Shown one piece after another: positions 15,412-24,156 of a DNA stretch of 64,000 nucleotides. The translations under genes and the position numbers were made by a program. Position 1 is the first letter of the stretch. Each line of letters starts with the position of its first letter. Under the pieces are notes generated by a model that saw nothing but the letters and a program-made list of their open reading frames with translations, ran no database searches and had not been told where the DNA came from. The stretch is from contig JAFDWZ010000024.1 of NCBI GenBank assembly GCA_018268195.1, positions 1-64,000 of the forward strand, in the 5' to 3' direction. This DNA is from Bacteroidota bacterium. GTDB taxonomy: Bacteria; Bacteroidota; Bacteroidia; AKYH767-A; OLB10.

Positions 15412-18315
15412 ATGAAATTTCGATTTCTACTAATGGCGTTAATTACGCCTATGATGCTTATGGCATCCCATGATTTCAATCGCTTCGATCGCAATTATGA
15501 CCCCTACTTAAAAGTCTTTGTTAAAGACTCCAAACGTGTACCTGATGCCCTGCGACAGCAACAACTATCAGAGAGCAAGGCATGGAAGCAATTCTCAGAA
15601 AGTAACGGTGGATGGACTGCTATTTTCAATGAGGAAACCGGACTTCCGCATAATGCTTATGGCAAACCTGTAATGATGGGGCAATCTATAGACGTGCAGT
15701 CAACGGCATGGTCATTCATCAGTAGCAAACTTTCAGGCTTTCAGGTTCCACTGAATGATTTGTACTACAGAAATACTGCACAGAATAAAAAGTATTACTA
15801 CGTAAATTACATTCAGAAATATAATAACCTTGAAGTGCTTTGGTCCAAAGTGCAGATAAAAATCACCAAGGATGGAAGAGTAAATCAGTTTATTTTTGAT
15901 GCATATAATGACATTCATGTCAATATCAATCCTTCGTTAAGTTCACAAGCCGCCATATCTTCAGCAACTAATGGTTTAAACCTTACCATTAATTCAACAT
16001 CGGCAAACAGCGATTTAAAAATTCTGCCAATAGCCGGTAACGGAAAAAATGTTTACCATCTGGTATACGAGGTTACTGTTAAAGCTACCGATAGTGAAGG
16101 TTTCCCCCGCGAATATTATACACTGATTGATGCACACAACGGAGAAGTTCTTTACAGACATAACAATGTAAACTATTTCGCCAATACAGATGTCAATGTA
16201 AGTGCTACTGTTTACCCAACAAATCCATATCAGCCAACAGCTGTAAAGCCATTACCTAATCTATATGTAACGTCTTCTAGTGTGCAATTTATTACTGATG
16301 CCAATGGATATTTGGGCTTAGCCAACACTGCATCTACTACAGCAACCTTTAAATTAGAAGGCTCATGGGCAGCGGTAAAAACAGGTAATACAACACCTCA
16401 GTTTACAGCTACATTAAATCCCGGTGTCAACAATATTACTTTTTCTAGTGCTAATATACGTGAGTTATCGGCATACAATTTTGTGAACGAAATTCATGAC
16501 TATTATGTGATGAAAGCCATGGGCTCAGGAGCTGAGGCCATCATGGACTTTCAGATGCAGACATTTATTGATGTTTCTGGAACTTGTAATGCATATTATG
16601 ATGGCAACCTTAACTTCTATGCTGCAGGTGGAAATTGTAATGCCACTGCCACTATTAATGATGTGGTATATCATGAGTTTGGCCATGGAGTAAACGAATA
16701 TCTGTATGATTATTATGGAGGAATTTTTGGAAATAGTGCTTTACATGAAGGATATGCCGATACCTGGGCAAACGGATTAACAGAAGATCCTGTTTTAGGA
16801 ATCGGCTTTTATTCAAATAACGCTAGTGGTTATGTAAGAAGGTATGACATTAACAAGAAAGTTTACCCACAGGACCTGATGGGTGAGCCTCATGCCGATG
16901 GCGAAATTATTGCCGGTGCATGGTGGGATGTGGCATTAAACTTCAACAATGTTCAGCAAAGGCAGGATTTATTCTTTCAGACTTTTGCCGCAACCTTAAC
17001 TTATCCTGACGGGCAGGAAGGAGCTTTATATACCGATATCCTTATTGAAGCATTGACAGATGATGATAATGATGGTGACCTTACTAACGGAACACCAAAC
17101 TACTGTGCTATAACATCAGCCTTTGCCATTCATGGCATTGTAATGTATGGTGCAGGCACCTTGCTTACTCACACCCCATTGCTCAGTTCTGCAGGTCAGC
17201 AGCAGGTAACTTTAAATGTTACGGCTCCTGCTTCCTTCGCCTCAGCAGCAGGTTCAGCTGTTAATGGTTATTACAGACTTAATGGTATAGGCGCTTGGAA
17301 TAATTTCACATTTTCTTATAACGGTACAATCTTTCAGGGAAACATTCCTGCACAACCAAATGGTACAATTATAGAATATTACATTGATGCCAATGATCAG
17401 TGCGGTACACACTTTAATATTATACCTAACAGAGCTAATGCCTCCGACCCTAATATTCCATACTATACTTTGGTAGGTTACAGCCTCGTTCACAGCGATT
17501 ATTTTGATACCGGAAACAGTCAGGGATGGACCACTTCATTGCCGGGTGATAACGCAACTACGGGTATCTGGACTATAAATTCTACCGTTGGCTCTCAAAT
17601 TAGTCCAGGAGTATATGTGCAGTTGCCTGTTGACCACACTCCCACCAACAACAATATTTGTGCAGTTACTGGAAATGCAGGAGCAAACGACCCTGCCGGC
17701 ACTAACGATGTTGATGATGGCAAAACTTCATTACTCTCGCCTGTTTACGACTTATCGGCCTATTCTAATCCGGCTATAAGCTATTGGCGAATGTATTCGA
17801 ATGATCAAGGTGCTGATCCGGGTTTAGATTTCTGGCAGGTATATTTAAGTAATGACGGAGGGACAACGTTTGTTCCCATAGAAAATACGGATGTTTCCGA
17901 TCATGACTGGCGCAGATTTGCATTTCGTGTAGCTGATTATCTTACTCCTACAGCCAATATGCGAATTAAATTTGTTGCTGAAGATGCCAACGCAGGAAGT
18001 TTAATTGAAGCAATGGTTGATGATATTGAAATATGGAGTGCAGAACCAACAGGTATAAATCAGCCCGAACTTCAATCATGGTATGCTTACCCTAATCCTG
18101 CAAAAGATTTTATCCGATTCGGATGGAACGGAAAGGATCAGAAAGTGAATGTAACATTGCTGAACCTTGCAGGACAGGTCGTTTATCAGAATAGTTTCTC
18201 CGGAACATCTGTTAACGAAACTATATCACTGAAGAATCTTGCTGACGGTATTTACACCTTACAATTGCGCGGAGAAAACTTTGTGAAATCAGAAAAAATT
18301 TCTGTCATAAGATAA
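15412..18315 (+). CDS. T9SS-exported M36 (fungalysin-type) metalloprotease
   Basis: A 967-residue extracellular zinc protease. The signal peptide is MKFRFLLMALITPMMLMA. A fungalysin/thermolysin propeptide (about 20-240) precedes the peptidase domain. The active site is HEFGH at 421-425 with a third zinc ligand Glu446 in HEGYADTW, and GEIIAGAWWD follows as in M36. C-terminal parts include a carbohydrate-binding-like beta domain (about 690-880) and a T9SS type A sorting domain (last 75 residues, starting YPNPAKDFIRFGW and ending EKISVIR). The frame is open 26 codons further upstream. The signal peptide and the promoter position both favour 15412. A perfect 13-bp terminator follows the gene, so it is monocistronic. 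Confidence 0.93.
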   Translation: MKFRFLLMALITPMMLMASHDFNRFDRNYDPYLKVFVKDSKRVPDALRQQQLSESKAWKQFSESNGGWTAIFNEETGLPHNAYGKPVMMGQSIDVQSTAWSFISSKLSGFQVPLNDLYYRNTAQNKKYYYVNYIQKYNNLEVLWSKVQIKITKDGRVNQFIFDAYNDIHVNINPSLSSQAAISSATNGLNLTINSTSANSDLKILPIAGNGKNVYHLVYEVTVKATDSEGFPREYYTLIDAHNGEVLYRHNNVNYFANTDVNVSATVYPTNPYQPTAVKPLPNLYVTSSSVQFITDANGYLGLANTASTTATFKLEGSWAAVKTGNTTPQFTATLNPGVNNITFSSANIRELSAYNFVNEIHDYYVMKAMGSGAEAIMDFQMQTFIDVSGTCNAYYDGNLNFYAAGGNCNATATINDVVYHEFGHGVNEYLYDYYGGIFGNSALHEGYADTWANGLTEDPVLGIGFYSNNASGYVRRYDINKKVYPQDLMGEPHADGEIIAGAWWDVALNFNNVQQRQDLFFQTFAATLTYPDGQEGALYTDILIEALTDDDNDGDLTNGTPNYCAITSAFAIHGIVMYGAGTLLTHTPLLSSAGQQQVTLNVTAPASFASAAGSAVNGYYRLNGIGAWNNFTFSYNGTIFQGNIPAQPNGTIIEYYIDANDQCGTHFNIIPNRANASDPNIPYYTLVGYSLVHSDYFDTGNSQGWTTSLPGDNATTGIWTINSTVGSQISPGVYVQLPVDHTPTNNNICAVTGNAGANDPAGTNDVDDGKTSLLSPVYDLSAYSNPAISYWRMYSNDQGADPGLDFWQVYLSNDGGTTFVPIENTDVSDHDWRRFAFRVADYLTPTANMRIKFVAEDANAGSLIEAMVDDIEIWSAEPTGINQPELQSWYAYPNPAKDFIRFGWNGKDQKVNVTLLNLAGQVVYQNSFSGTSVNETISLKNLADGIYTLQLRGENFVKSEKISVIR

Positions 18316-18340
18316 TCGCGCACTTTTAATAAATTAAAAA

Positions 18341-18379
18341 ACAAAAGCCATGATTCACTTCATGGCTTTTGTTTTTTTT
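18341..18379 (+). terminator. Rho-independent terminator after the M36 protease
   Basis: A perfect 13-bp stem (ACAAAAGCCATGA with its complement), 6-nt loop, followed by a run of seven T. It starts 25 nt after the stop codon. Confidence 0.92.
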
Positions 18380-18468
18380 GCAGATAGATTGATACAGGTA
18401 ATGAAATATCAACGTTTTTACAGACCATCTTCTTAAGACAGAAAAATTACTGCTTTGCATTCATCCTC

Positions 18469-18930
18469 TTATGGCTTAATCACAGGAGGCAGAATTGCAC
18501 CTTCAGGTACAAATCGCAATGAACTTGTGTTTACACAATGCCTGACATTTTTCGCGGTTAAATGTTCGCCTTGAAAAACATGACCTAAATGCCCACCGCA
18601 ATTTACGCATATTATTTCCGTACGCATACCATCAGCATCAGGTACTCGCTTCACAGCCCCTTTTATTTCATCATCAAAACTTGGCCAACCACATTCTGAA
18701 TCAAATTTATCTTTGCTCGTGTACAAAGGTGCATTGCATCGCCTGCATAAATAAGTTCCTGCATCTTTCTTTTTATAGTATTCTCCTGTAAAAGGCCTGT
18801 CGGTGGCTTTCTGCATTAAAACACGTTCTTCCTGAGGAGTAAGTTTGTTATATTCCATCTTTTTTGAATTTTGAGCATTACACGACACTGATGCTGCCAT
18901 TAAAACAGCAAGGACAACTCTTAAATACAT
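18469..18930 (-). CDS. msrB: Exported peptide-methionine (R)-S-oxide reductase
   Basis: A 153-residue MsrB, which reduces methionine-R-sulfoxide in oxidised proteins. The catalytic Cys132 lies in [11 protein letters not shown]. The structural zinc site is Cys62/Cys65 (CRRC) and Cys108/Cys111 (CVNC). The conserved ECGWPSF is at 79-85. The N-terminal 20 residues ([20 protein letters not shown]) form an export signal. Cys17 could be a lipobox cysteine, though Ser at -3 is unusual. It therefore probably acts outside the cytoplasm, repairing envelope proteins. It is divergent from lpdA. Confidence 0.93.
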   Translation of the reverse strand: MYLRVVLAVLMAASVSCNAQNSKKMEYNKLTPQEERVLMQKATDRPFTGEYYKKKDAGTYLCRRCNAPLYTSKDKFDSECGWPSFDDEIKGAVKRVPDADGMRTEIICVNCGGHLGHVFQGEHLTAKNVRHCVNTSSLRFVPEGAILPPVIKP

Positions 18931-19099
18931 AACTGATACATTACAAATTTCACTATTTTTTGAATTATCAAACCATTGTGGGCAAGGATTTTAACAATGG
19001 CATTTCCATAAAAGTTTTTGGCCTTGAATTTTGTCTGATAATTATTGCATGAAATTAGGTAATAAGTCGTTAAATTCGCACTCAAATTATTTAGAAAAG

Positions 19100-20488
19100 A
19101 TGAATTACGATTTAATCATAATAGGCAGTGGCCCGGGAGGTTATGTTGCTGCTATAAGAGCTTCACAGTTAGGAATTAAAACAGCAATTGTTGAACGTGA
19201 AAACCTGGGTGGAATATGTCTGAATTGGGGTTGTATCCCTACCAAGGCGCTGCTTAAAAGTGCCAACGTGTTTGAATATATCCACCATGCTTCTGATTAC
19301 GGAATTACCGTTTCGGGTTCATCTACCGACTTCAATGCTGTAATAAAACGCAGTCGAGGAGTAGCTGATGGAATGAGCAAAGGAGTGCAGTTCCTGATGA
19401 AGAAAAATAAAATTGAAGTTATCTCAGGCACGGGCAAGATACTTCCGGGTAAGGTAGTAGAAGTTACCGGTGCCGATGGCAAAAAAACAAATTATAACGC
19501 ACCTCATATTATATTGGCTACAGGAGCCAGATCGCGGGAATTGCCAAACCTAAAGCAAGATGGCAAGAAAATTATCGGCTATCGCGAAGCCATGAACCTT
19601 CCCTCCCAACCTAAGTCTATGGTAGTTGTAGGCTCAGGAGCTATAGGTGTTGAGTTTGCATATTTTTATAATGCAATGGGCACCAAGGTTACCATTGTGG
19701 AGTATATGCCAAATATAGTACCTGTAGAAGACGAAGAAGTAAGCAAGCAGCTGGAGCGCAGTTTCAAAAAATCAGGTATAGAAATTATGACAGGCAGTTC
19801 GGTTGAAGCTGTTGATACCGGAGGGCAATTATGCAAAGTGAAGGTAAAATCAGCCAAAGGAGAAAGCACCATTGAATGTGAAGTTGTGTTATCTGCGGTA
19901 GGTATTTCTCCCAATATTGAAAACATTGGCCTTGAAGATTGTGGAATCATTACAGATAAAGGCAAGGTTGTGGTTAACGATTATTATCAGACCAACATAC
20001 CCGGCATTTACGCAATAGGCGATATTGTAAAAGGACAGGCATTGGCGCATGTAGCTTCTGCCGAAGGAATTATTTGTGTAGAAAAAATTGCAGGACATCA
20101 TCCGCAGCCACTGGATTATAATAACATTCCGGGATGTACTTATTGTTCACCTGAAATTGCCTCGGTGGGAATGACAGAAAAAGCAGCCAAGGATGCCGGA
20201 ATAGAAATTAAGGTAGGGAAATTCCCGTTCAGTGCATCAGGTAAAGCAAAAGCTGCCGGCAGCAGTGACGGATTTGTAAAACTCATCTTCGATGCGAAAT
20301 ACGGAGAACTTTTAGGGGCACATCTTATAGGTGCCAATGTTACAGAAATGATTGCTGAACTTGTGCTGGCACGAAAATTAGAAACTACCGGTCACGAAAT
20401 TATCAAAGCTGTACATCCGCATCCTACCATGAGTGAAGCCATCATGGAAGCTGCTGCTGCTGCTTATGGTGAAGTTATTCACCTATAA
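19100..20488 (+). CDS. lpdA: Dihydrolipoyl dehydrogenase (E3)
   Basis: A 462-residue FAD enzyme that reoxidises dihydrolipoamide in pyruvate and 2-oxoglutarate dehydrogenase or the glycine cleavage system. The N-terminal FAD fold is YDLIIIGSGPGG. The redox disulfide is Cys40/Cys45 in GGICLNWGCIPTK. An NAD fold follows at VVVGSGAIGVEFA, then the FAD motif IYAIGDI and the C-terminal dimer active-site motif HPHPTMSEA. The frame extends upstream to a TTG at 19031, but the family N-terminus is MNYDLIIIGSG, so 19100 is used. No other complex subunit adjoins it. Confidence 0.95.
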   Translation: MNYDLIIIGSGPGGYVAAIRASQLGIKTAIVERENLGGICLNWGCIPTKALLKSANVFEYIHHASDYGITVSGSSTDFNAVIKRSRGVADGMSKGVQFLMKKNKIEVISGTGKILPGKVVEVTGADGKKTNYNAPHIILATGARSRELPNLKQDGKKIIGYREAMNLPSQPKSMVVVGSGAIGVEFAYFYNAMGTKVTIVEYMPNIVPVEDEEVSKQLERSFKKSGIEIMTGSSVEAVDTGGQLCKVKVKSAKGESTIECEVVLSAVGISPNIENIGLEDCGIITDKGKVVVNDYYQTNIPGIYAIGDIVKGQALAHVASAEGIICVEKIAGHHPQPLDYNNIPGCTYCSPEIASVGMTEKAAKDAGIEIKVGKFPFSASGKAKAAGSSDGFVKLIFDAKYGELLGAHLIGANVTEMIAELVLARKLETTGHEIIKAVHPHPTMSEAIMEAAAAAYGEVIHL

Positions 20489-20497
20489 TTTTCTTAC

Positions 20498-21529
20498 TTA
20501 AGCTGAAAGTATAAACTCCAGCGTATCTACACCATCAGCATAATCAGAAACTGATGGAAATTGTGTCTGCCCGAAATGCACCTCTTCACCAAGAATGGGT
20601 TTGTTGCTGACGATACATTGAATTTTTTCGAGATTAAAAGTCAGAAACTGCTGCAAATCATTATCAGAAGTATAATGCTGATAGTGCAAGGTTGAAACCG
20701 GTGATGCAATTTTCGAATCCTCTACAAGGTGCAGGAAATTATTGGTCAGAAATGGTAATTGCTCCATCAAAAATACAGCTCGGTAATAATCATAGTTATT
20801 CATGTATTTGGAATGTTGCATCAGGCTTTCGCCATAATGCTGAATAGACTCAAAAAACATATTAAAATCGTAACCTTCAGGCACCATAAGTTTGGATACA
20901 TTGCGGCAACCCATTCCAAAATAAGAAAAAATATCCCGACCTAAATCTGATAATTCCTCTTTTGTTTCATTTCCTGTGATAATGGCAACACTATTTCGGT
21001 TTTTACGGATGATATGAGGAATGTTTTTAAAATAATGTTCAAAATAAAGAGCTGAATTATCCGAACCTGTAGCAATTACTACATCAGGTTTACGGAGTTT
21101 ATCAACAAACTCAATTAGTGATATAAACCTTGGCTCAAATTCAATGAGTTTTTCTGCCAAAAATTGCATCAGCACACTGTCAGTTGATGATGGTTTTATA
21201 ACTGCTTTTCGGCCTGAAACTAAAACGGTAAGAAAATCATGAAAACCCACTGCAGGAATATTGCCTGCCATGATTAACCCTACAACACAATCTTTATCAT
21301 TTATCATATAGCCATCAATCCATTGTTGTAGACTATCAGGCTTAAGCATTTGTGTTAAAGCTTTAATTGCCATAAGCTGATTATCAGCAGTAAACCAAGA
21401 GTTTGCCATTACGGCTTTTTGTATTACAGCACCTAAGGATTTCTGATTATTATAAGGGGCTTGAGTTTCGTTACGGAGGAAATCTCCTAAAGCAATGAAG
21501 GCATTTATCCTTTCTTTTAATGTAAGCAT
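20498..21529 (-). CDS. Acyl-CoA reductase (LuxC family)
   Basis: A 343-residue aldehyde-dehydrogenase-fold protein of the LuxC acyl-CoA reductase family, expected to reduce an acyl-CoA or acyl-protein thioester to an aldehyde with NAD(P)H. The family segments GLIMAGNIPAVGFHD (near 85), VIATGSDNSALYFE and the nucleophile motif FGMGCRNVSKLMVP (near 205) are intact. It is divergent from the ferredoxin and convergent with lpdA (9 nt apart). A 7/8 -7 match (TAAATTTC) with a TTTG 22 nt upstream ends 5 nt before the ATG. The in vivo substrate in non-luminous Bacteroidota is unclear. Confidence 0.87.
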   Translation of the reverse strand: MLTLKERINAFIALGDFLRNETQAPYNNQKSLGAVIQKAVMANSWFTADNQLMAIKALTQMLKPDSLQQWIDGYMINDKDCVVGLIMAGNIPAVGFHDFLTVLVSGRKAVIKPSSTDSVLMQFLAEKLIEFEPRFISLIEFVDKLRKPDVVIATGSDNSALYFEHYFKNIPHIIRKNRNSVAIITGNETKEELSDLGRDIFSYFGMGCRNVSKLMVPEGYDFNMFFESIQHYGESLMQHSKYMNNYDYYRAVFLMEQLPFLTNNFLHLVEDSKIASPVSTLHYQHYTSDNDLQQFLTFNLEKIQCIVSNKPILGEEVHFGQTQFPSVSDYADGVDTLEFILSA

Positions 21530-21599
21530 ATCTGAAATTTAGTTAACCATTCTGTGTTAAAAACAAATCAATAAATGTTTTTTCTTGTTATGTATCTAT

Positions 21600-21607
21600 T
21601 ATATTTG
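21600..21607 (+). promoter_or_regulatory. Putative -7 box (TATATTTG) for ferredoxin
   Basis: An exact TAnnTTTG match 29 nt upstream of the ferredoxin ATG. The -33 region is T-rich without a clear TTTG. Confidence 0.5.
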
Positions 21608-21636
21608 CCCCAACACTTTTTTAAAACAACAAAATT

Positions 21637-21984
21637 ATGGCAATTATCATAACCGATGAATGTATAAACTGCGGAGCCTGCGAACCCGAGTGCCCCAATA
21701 ACGCAATTTACGAAGGTGGTGCTGAATGGCGTTTTTCTGATGGAACATCCCTCAGAGGCCCTTACAACAAAATGGATGGGACTGAAATAGACAGCGATAC
21801 TGCTCAGACTCCTGTCAATATGGATCATTATTATATTGTTCCTGATAAGTGTACGGAGTGTGTAGGTTTTCATGATGAACCTCAATGTGCTTCTGTTTGT
21901 CCGGTGGACTGCTGCGTGGATGACGAAAATGTACGCGAAACTAAGGAAGAACTTCTGGCTAAGAAGAACAGAATGCATCTTTAA
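21637..21984 (+). CDS. Dicluster 4Fe-4S ferredoxin
   Basis: A 115-residue electron carrier with two iron-sulfur motifs: [12 protein letters not shown] at residues 9-20 and [20 protein letters not shown] near 69-88. The second has the extended loop of bacterial 2[4Fe-4S] ferredoxins, and a roughly 45-residue insertion separates the two. It is cytosolic. It is divergent from the acyl-CoA reductase and upstream of serC; this neighbourhood (acyl-CoA reductase, ferredoxin, SerC) recurs in Bacteroidota from memory. A strong terminator follows within 51 nt, so the transcript is a short single-gene message. Confidence 0.92.
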   Translation: MAIIITDECINCGACEPECPNNAIYEGGAEWRFSDGTSLRGPYNKMDGTEIDSDTAQTPVNMDHYYIVPDKCTECVGFHDEPQCASVCPVDCCVDDENVRETKEELLAKKNRMHL

Positions 21985-22003
21985 TATTTTAGCTGATAAA
22001 ATT

Positions 22004-22036
22004 AAAATCCGCCTATATTACTTTGGCGGATTTTTT
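22004..22036 (+). terminator. Rho-independent terminator after ferredoxin
   Basis: A perfect 10-bp stem (AAAATCCGCC with its complement), 11-nt loop, ending in a T run. It starts 20 nt after the ferredoxin stop. Confidence 0.88.
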
Positions 22037-22049
22037 CGTTTCACACTGA

Positions 22050-22925
22050 ATGATGAAAAAGATTACTGCATTTATTTTGTGTTTTATACTGTCCGTGCAG
22101 TTGAATGCACAAATTCGGCAATTGGCCGACAGTGTTCTGAGGGGAAGTACCGATTCGGTAAGGCTTGCAGCCAATGAATTACTGATAACTCAAATGTCGG
22201 AATATCTGAAAACAAGCAACTCTTTTGATGCATCATTCGACACTGTACGTTCCATTTCCGCAATCAAATCTCCTGACGGATTAATACGTTTTTATCAGTG
22301 GGCAATGCCATTGATGTCAAGCAATACTTTTCAGATATTTGGTTTTATTCAGTTAAAAGATAAAAAAACAAAGACTATAAAAACATGGCAATTGACGGAT
22401 GGGAAAGAAGATAAATACAGTGTTTCGGATAAAACACTGACCCCTGACAATTATTTTGCAGCAGTATATTACAGCATCATCCCTCTCAAAACAGGAAATA
22501 CAAAGACCTATACCCTGTTAGGATGGCGAGGGAATAACCAGCGTACCAGCTTAAAAGTGATAGATGTGCTGACTTTCAAAAACACTCAACCTGTTTTCGG
22601 TAAAAAAATATTTACCGCACCTGCAAAGATGCTTCCGGTGATGGCAGCAAATAAATGCACACGTATAATTTTTGAATATAATGCCAATGCGGTGATGAGC
22701 CTGAAATATTACAACAACGGGAAACGTATTGTTTTCGACCATATCAGCCCTTCCAAGGAATCGTTAAAAGGACTTGAAGAATTTTATGGCCCCGATATGA
22801 GTTATGATTCTTTTGTTTGGAAAAAAGGAAAATGGAATGGCAAGGCCGATGTTGATATCAGAAATAAAAACAGTACGGACGGGAAAAAAATAGCACCTGT
22901 AAAAGATTCAGACCTGCATAAATAA
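22050..22925 (+). CDS. Secreted protein of unknown function, 291 aa
   Basis: I do not recognise a named family. The signal peptide MMKKITAFILCFILSVQLNAQ is clear, so the product is periplasmic or outer-membrane associated. The mature part begins with a helical segment (RQLADSVLRGSTDSVRLAANEL), followed by beta-rich sequence with repeated aromatic residues (RFYQWAMPLMSSNTFQIFGF, TYTLLGWRGNNQ). The C-terminus is basic and Lys/Asp-rich. There is no T9SS sorting domain. It begins 14 nt after the ferredoxin terminator and ends 68 nt before serC. The start could be the first or second ATG. Confidence 0.75.
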   Translation: MMKKITAFILCFILSVQLNAQIRQLADSVLRGSTDSVRLAANELLITQMSEYLKTSNSFDASFDTVRSISAIKSPDGLIRFYQWAMPLMSSNTFQIFGFIQLKDKKTKTIKTWQLTDGKEDKYSVSDKTLTPDNYFAAVYYSIIPLKTGNTKTYTLLGWRGNNQRTSLKVIDVLTFKNTQPVFGKKIFTAPAKMLPVMAANKCTRIIFEYNANAVMSLKYYNNGKRIVFDHISPSKESLKGLEEFYGPDMSYDSFVWKKGKWNGKADVDIRNKNSTDGKKIAPVKDSDLHK

Positions 22926-22993
22926 ACATTGCCACTAAACATGTACTTTAGCACTATATTAAACAAAAAAAGAAATATTTAAAAAATAATACT

Positions 22994-24058
22994 ATGCGTA
23001 AACATAATTTTGGAGCCGGCCCCGGAATATTACCGGAAATTGCATTAAAGAAAACTCAAGAAGCACTGTTTGATTTTAACGGAACAGGAATGGGTGTAAT
23101 GGAAATATCGCATCGCAGCAAAGATTTCGAAGCGGTATTGGAAAAAACTAAATCGCTAATAAAAGAACTACTTAAAGTTCCTGATACGCATGATATATTA
23201 TTTCTTCAAGGCGGTGCCAGCACACAGTTTGCCATGGAACCAATGAATTACCTGAACAAAAAGGCAGCTTACATAGATCAGGGTGCATGGAGTGGTAAAG
23301 CAATAAAAGAAGCTAAACTGTTTGGCGAAGTAAATGTGATTGCTTCCAGTAAAGATAAAAATTATAGCTATCAGCCAAAAGGTTATACCATACCTACAGA
23401 CTGTGATTATCTGCATATCTGTTCCAATGAAACGATTCATGGTACTCAGGTAAAAAATTTCCCTTCCTCTCCTATTCCAATGATTTGTGATATGAGCAGC
23501 GATATTTTTTCTCGTCCTGTGGATGTGTCCAAGTTTGATTTGATATATGCCGGTGCACAAAAAAATATGGGTCCTTCAGGTGTTACTTTAGTTATCATTA
23601 AAAAAGATTCAGTTGACAGAACAGACCGAGTGAAACCTACTATGATGAACTATAAAACACATCTGGAAAACAATTCGCTTTACAACACGCCTCCTGTAAT
23701 TTCCATTCTTGTTTGTATGCATGTAATGGATTGGTTAAAATCTATTGGAGGAGTGGATGCAATGCAAAAAATTAATCAACAGAAATACGACCTGTTTTAC
23801 AATGAAGTGGACAGCAATCCGATGTTTACGGGAACAGCGGCACCGGAAGACCGTTCGCCAATGAATGCTTGCTTCCTGCTTAAGGACAATTCACTTGATG
23901 AGGAGTTTTTAGCAATGACAAAGGCTGCCAACATTGTTGGGATTAAAGGTCATCGCAGTGTAGGTGGATTCAGGGCAAGTATGTACAATGCATTACCATT
24001 AGAGAGTGTAAAAGTGTTGGTTGAAGTAATGAAAGAATTCGCAAGAAAGAAAGGATAA
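22994..24058 (+). CDS. serC: Phosphoserine aminotransferase
   Basis: A 354-residue PLP-dependent class V aminotransferase converting 3-phosphohydroxypyruvate to phosphoserine in serine synthesis, and usually also active in pyridoxal phosphate synthesis. The N-terminus KHNFGAGPGILPEIAL, the PLP-contacting GGASTQFAMEP near 74, the Schiff-base Lys190 in AGAQKNMGPSG and the C-terminal GHRSVGGFRASMYNA are all intact. Length is normal. No serA follows in the window; a strong terminator lies 28 nt downstream. Confidence 0.96.
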   Translation: MRKHNFGAGPGILPEIALKKTQEALFDFNGTGMGVMEISHRSKDFEAVLEKTKSLIKELLKVPDTHDILFLQGGASTQFAMEPMNYLNKKAAYIDQGAWSGKAIKEAKLFGEVNVIASSKDKNYSYQPKGYTIPTDCDYLHICSNETIHGTQVKNFPSSPIPMICDMSSDIFSRPVDVSKFDLIYAGAQKNMGPSGVTLVIIKKDSVDRTDRVKPTMMNYKTHLENNSLYNTPPVISILVCMHVMDWLKSIGGVDAMQKINQQKYDLFYNEVDSNPMFTGTAAPEDRSPMNACFLLKDNSLDEEFLAMTKAANIVGIKGHRSVGGFRASMYNALPLESVKVLVEVMKEFARKKG

Positions 24059-24085
24059 AACACTGTTGAATAAATATTTCAAAAG

Positions 24086-24121
24086 CAAGAGGCTGCCAAA
24101 TTAATGGCAGCCTCTTGTTTT
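24086..24121 (+). terminator. Rho-independent terminator after serC
   Basis: A perfect 13-bp stem (CAAGAGGCTGCCA with its complement), 6-nt loop, then TTTTAT. Confidence 0.9.
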
Positions 24122-24156
24122 ATGTCCATAATCAGTTAGCGGAGGTGTTTTTTAGT

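Noticed and set aside
21568-21978. 136-codon frame antisense to the ferredoxin
   Set aside because: The ferredoxin on the other strand has both cluster motifs intact; the antisense frame has no recognisable feature.
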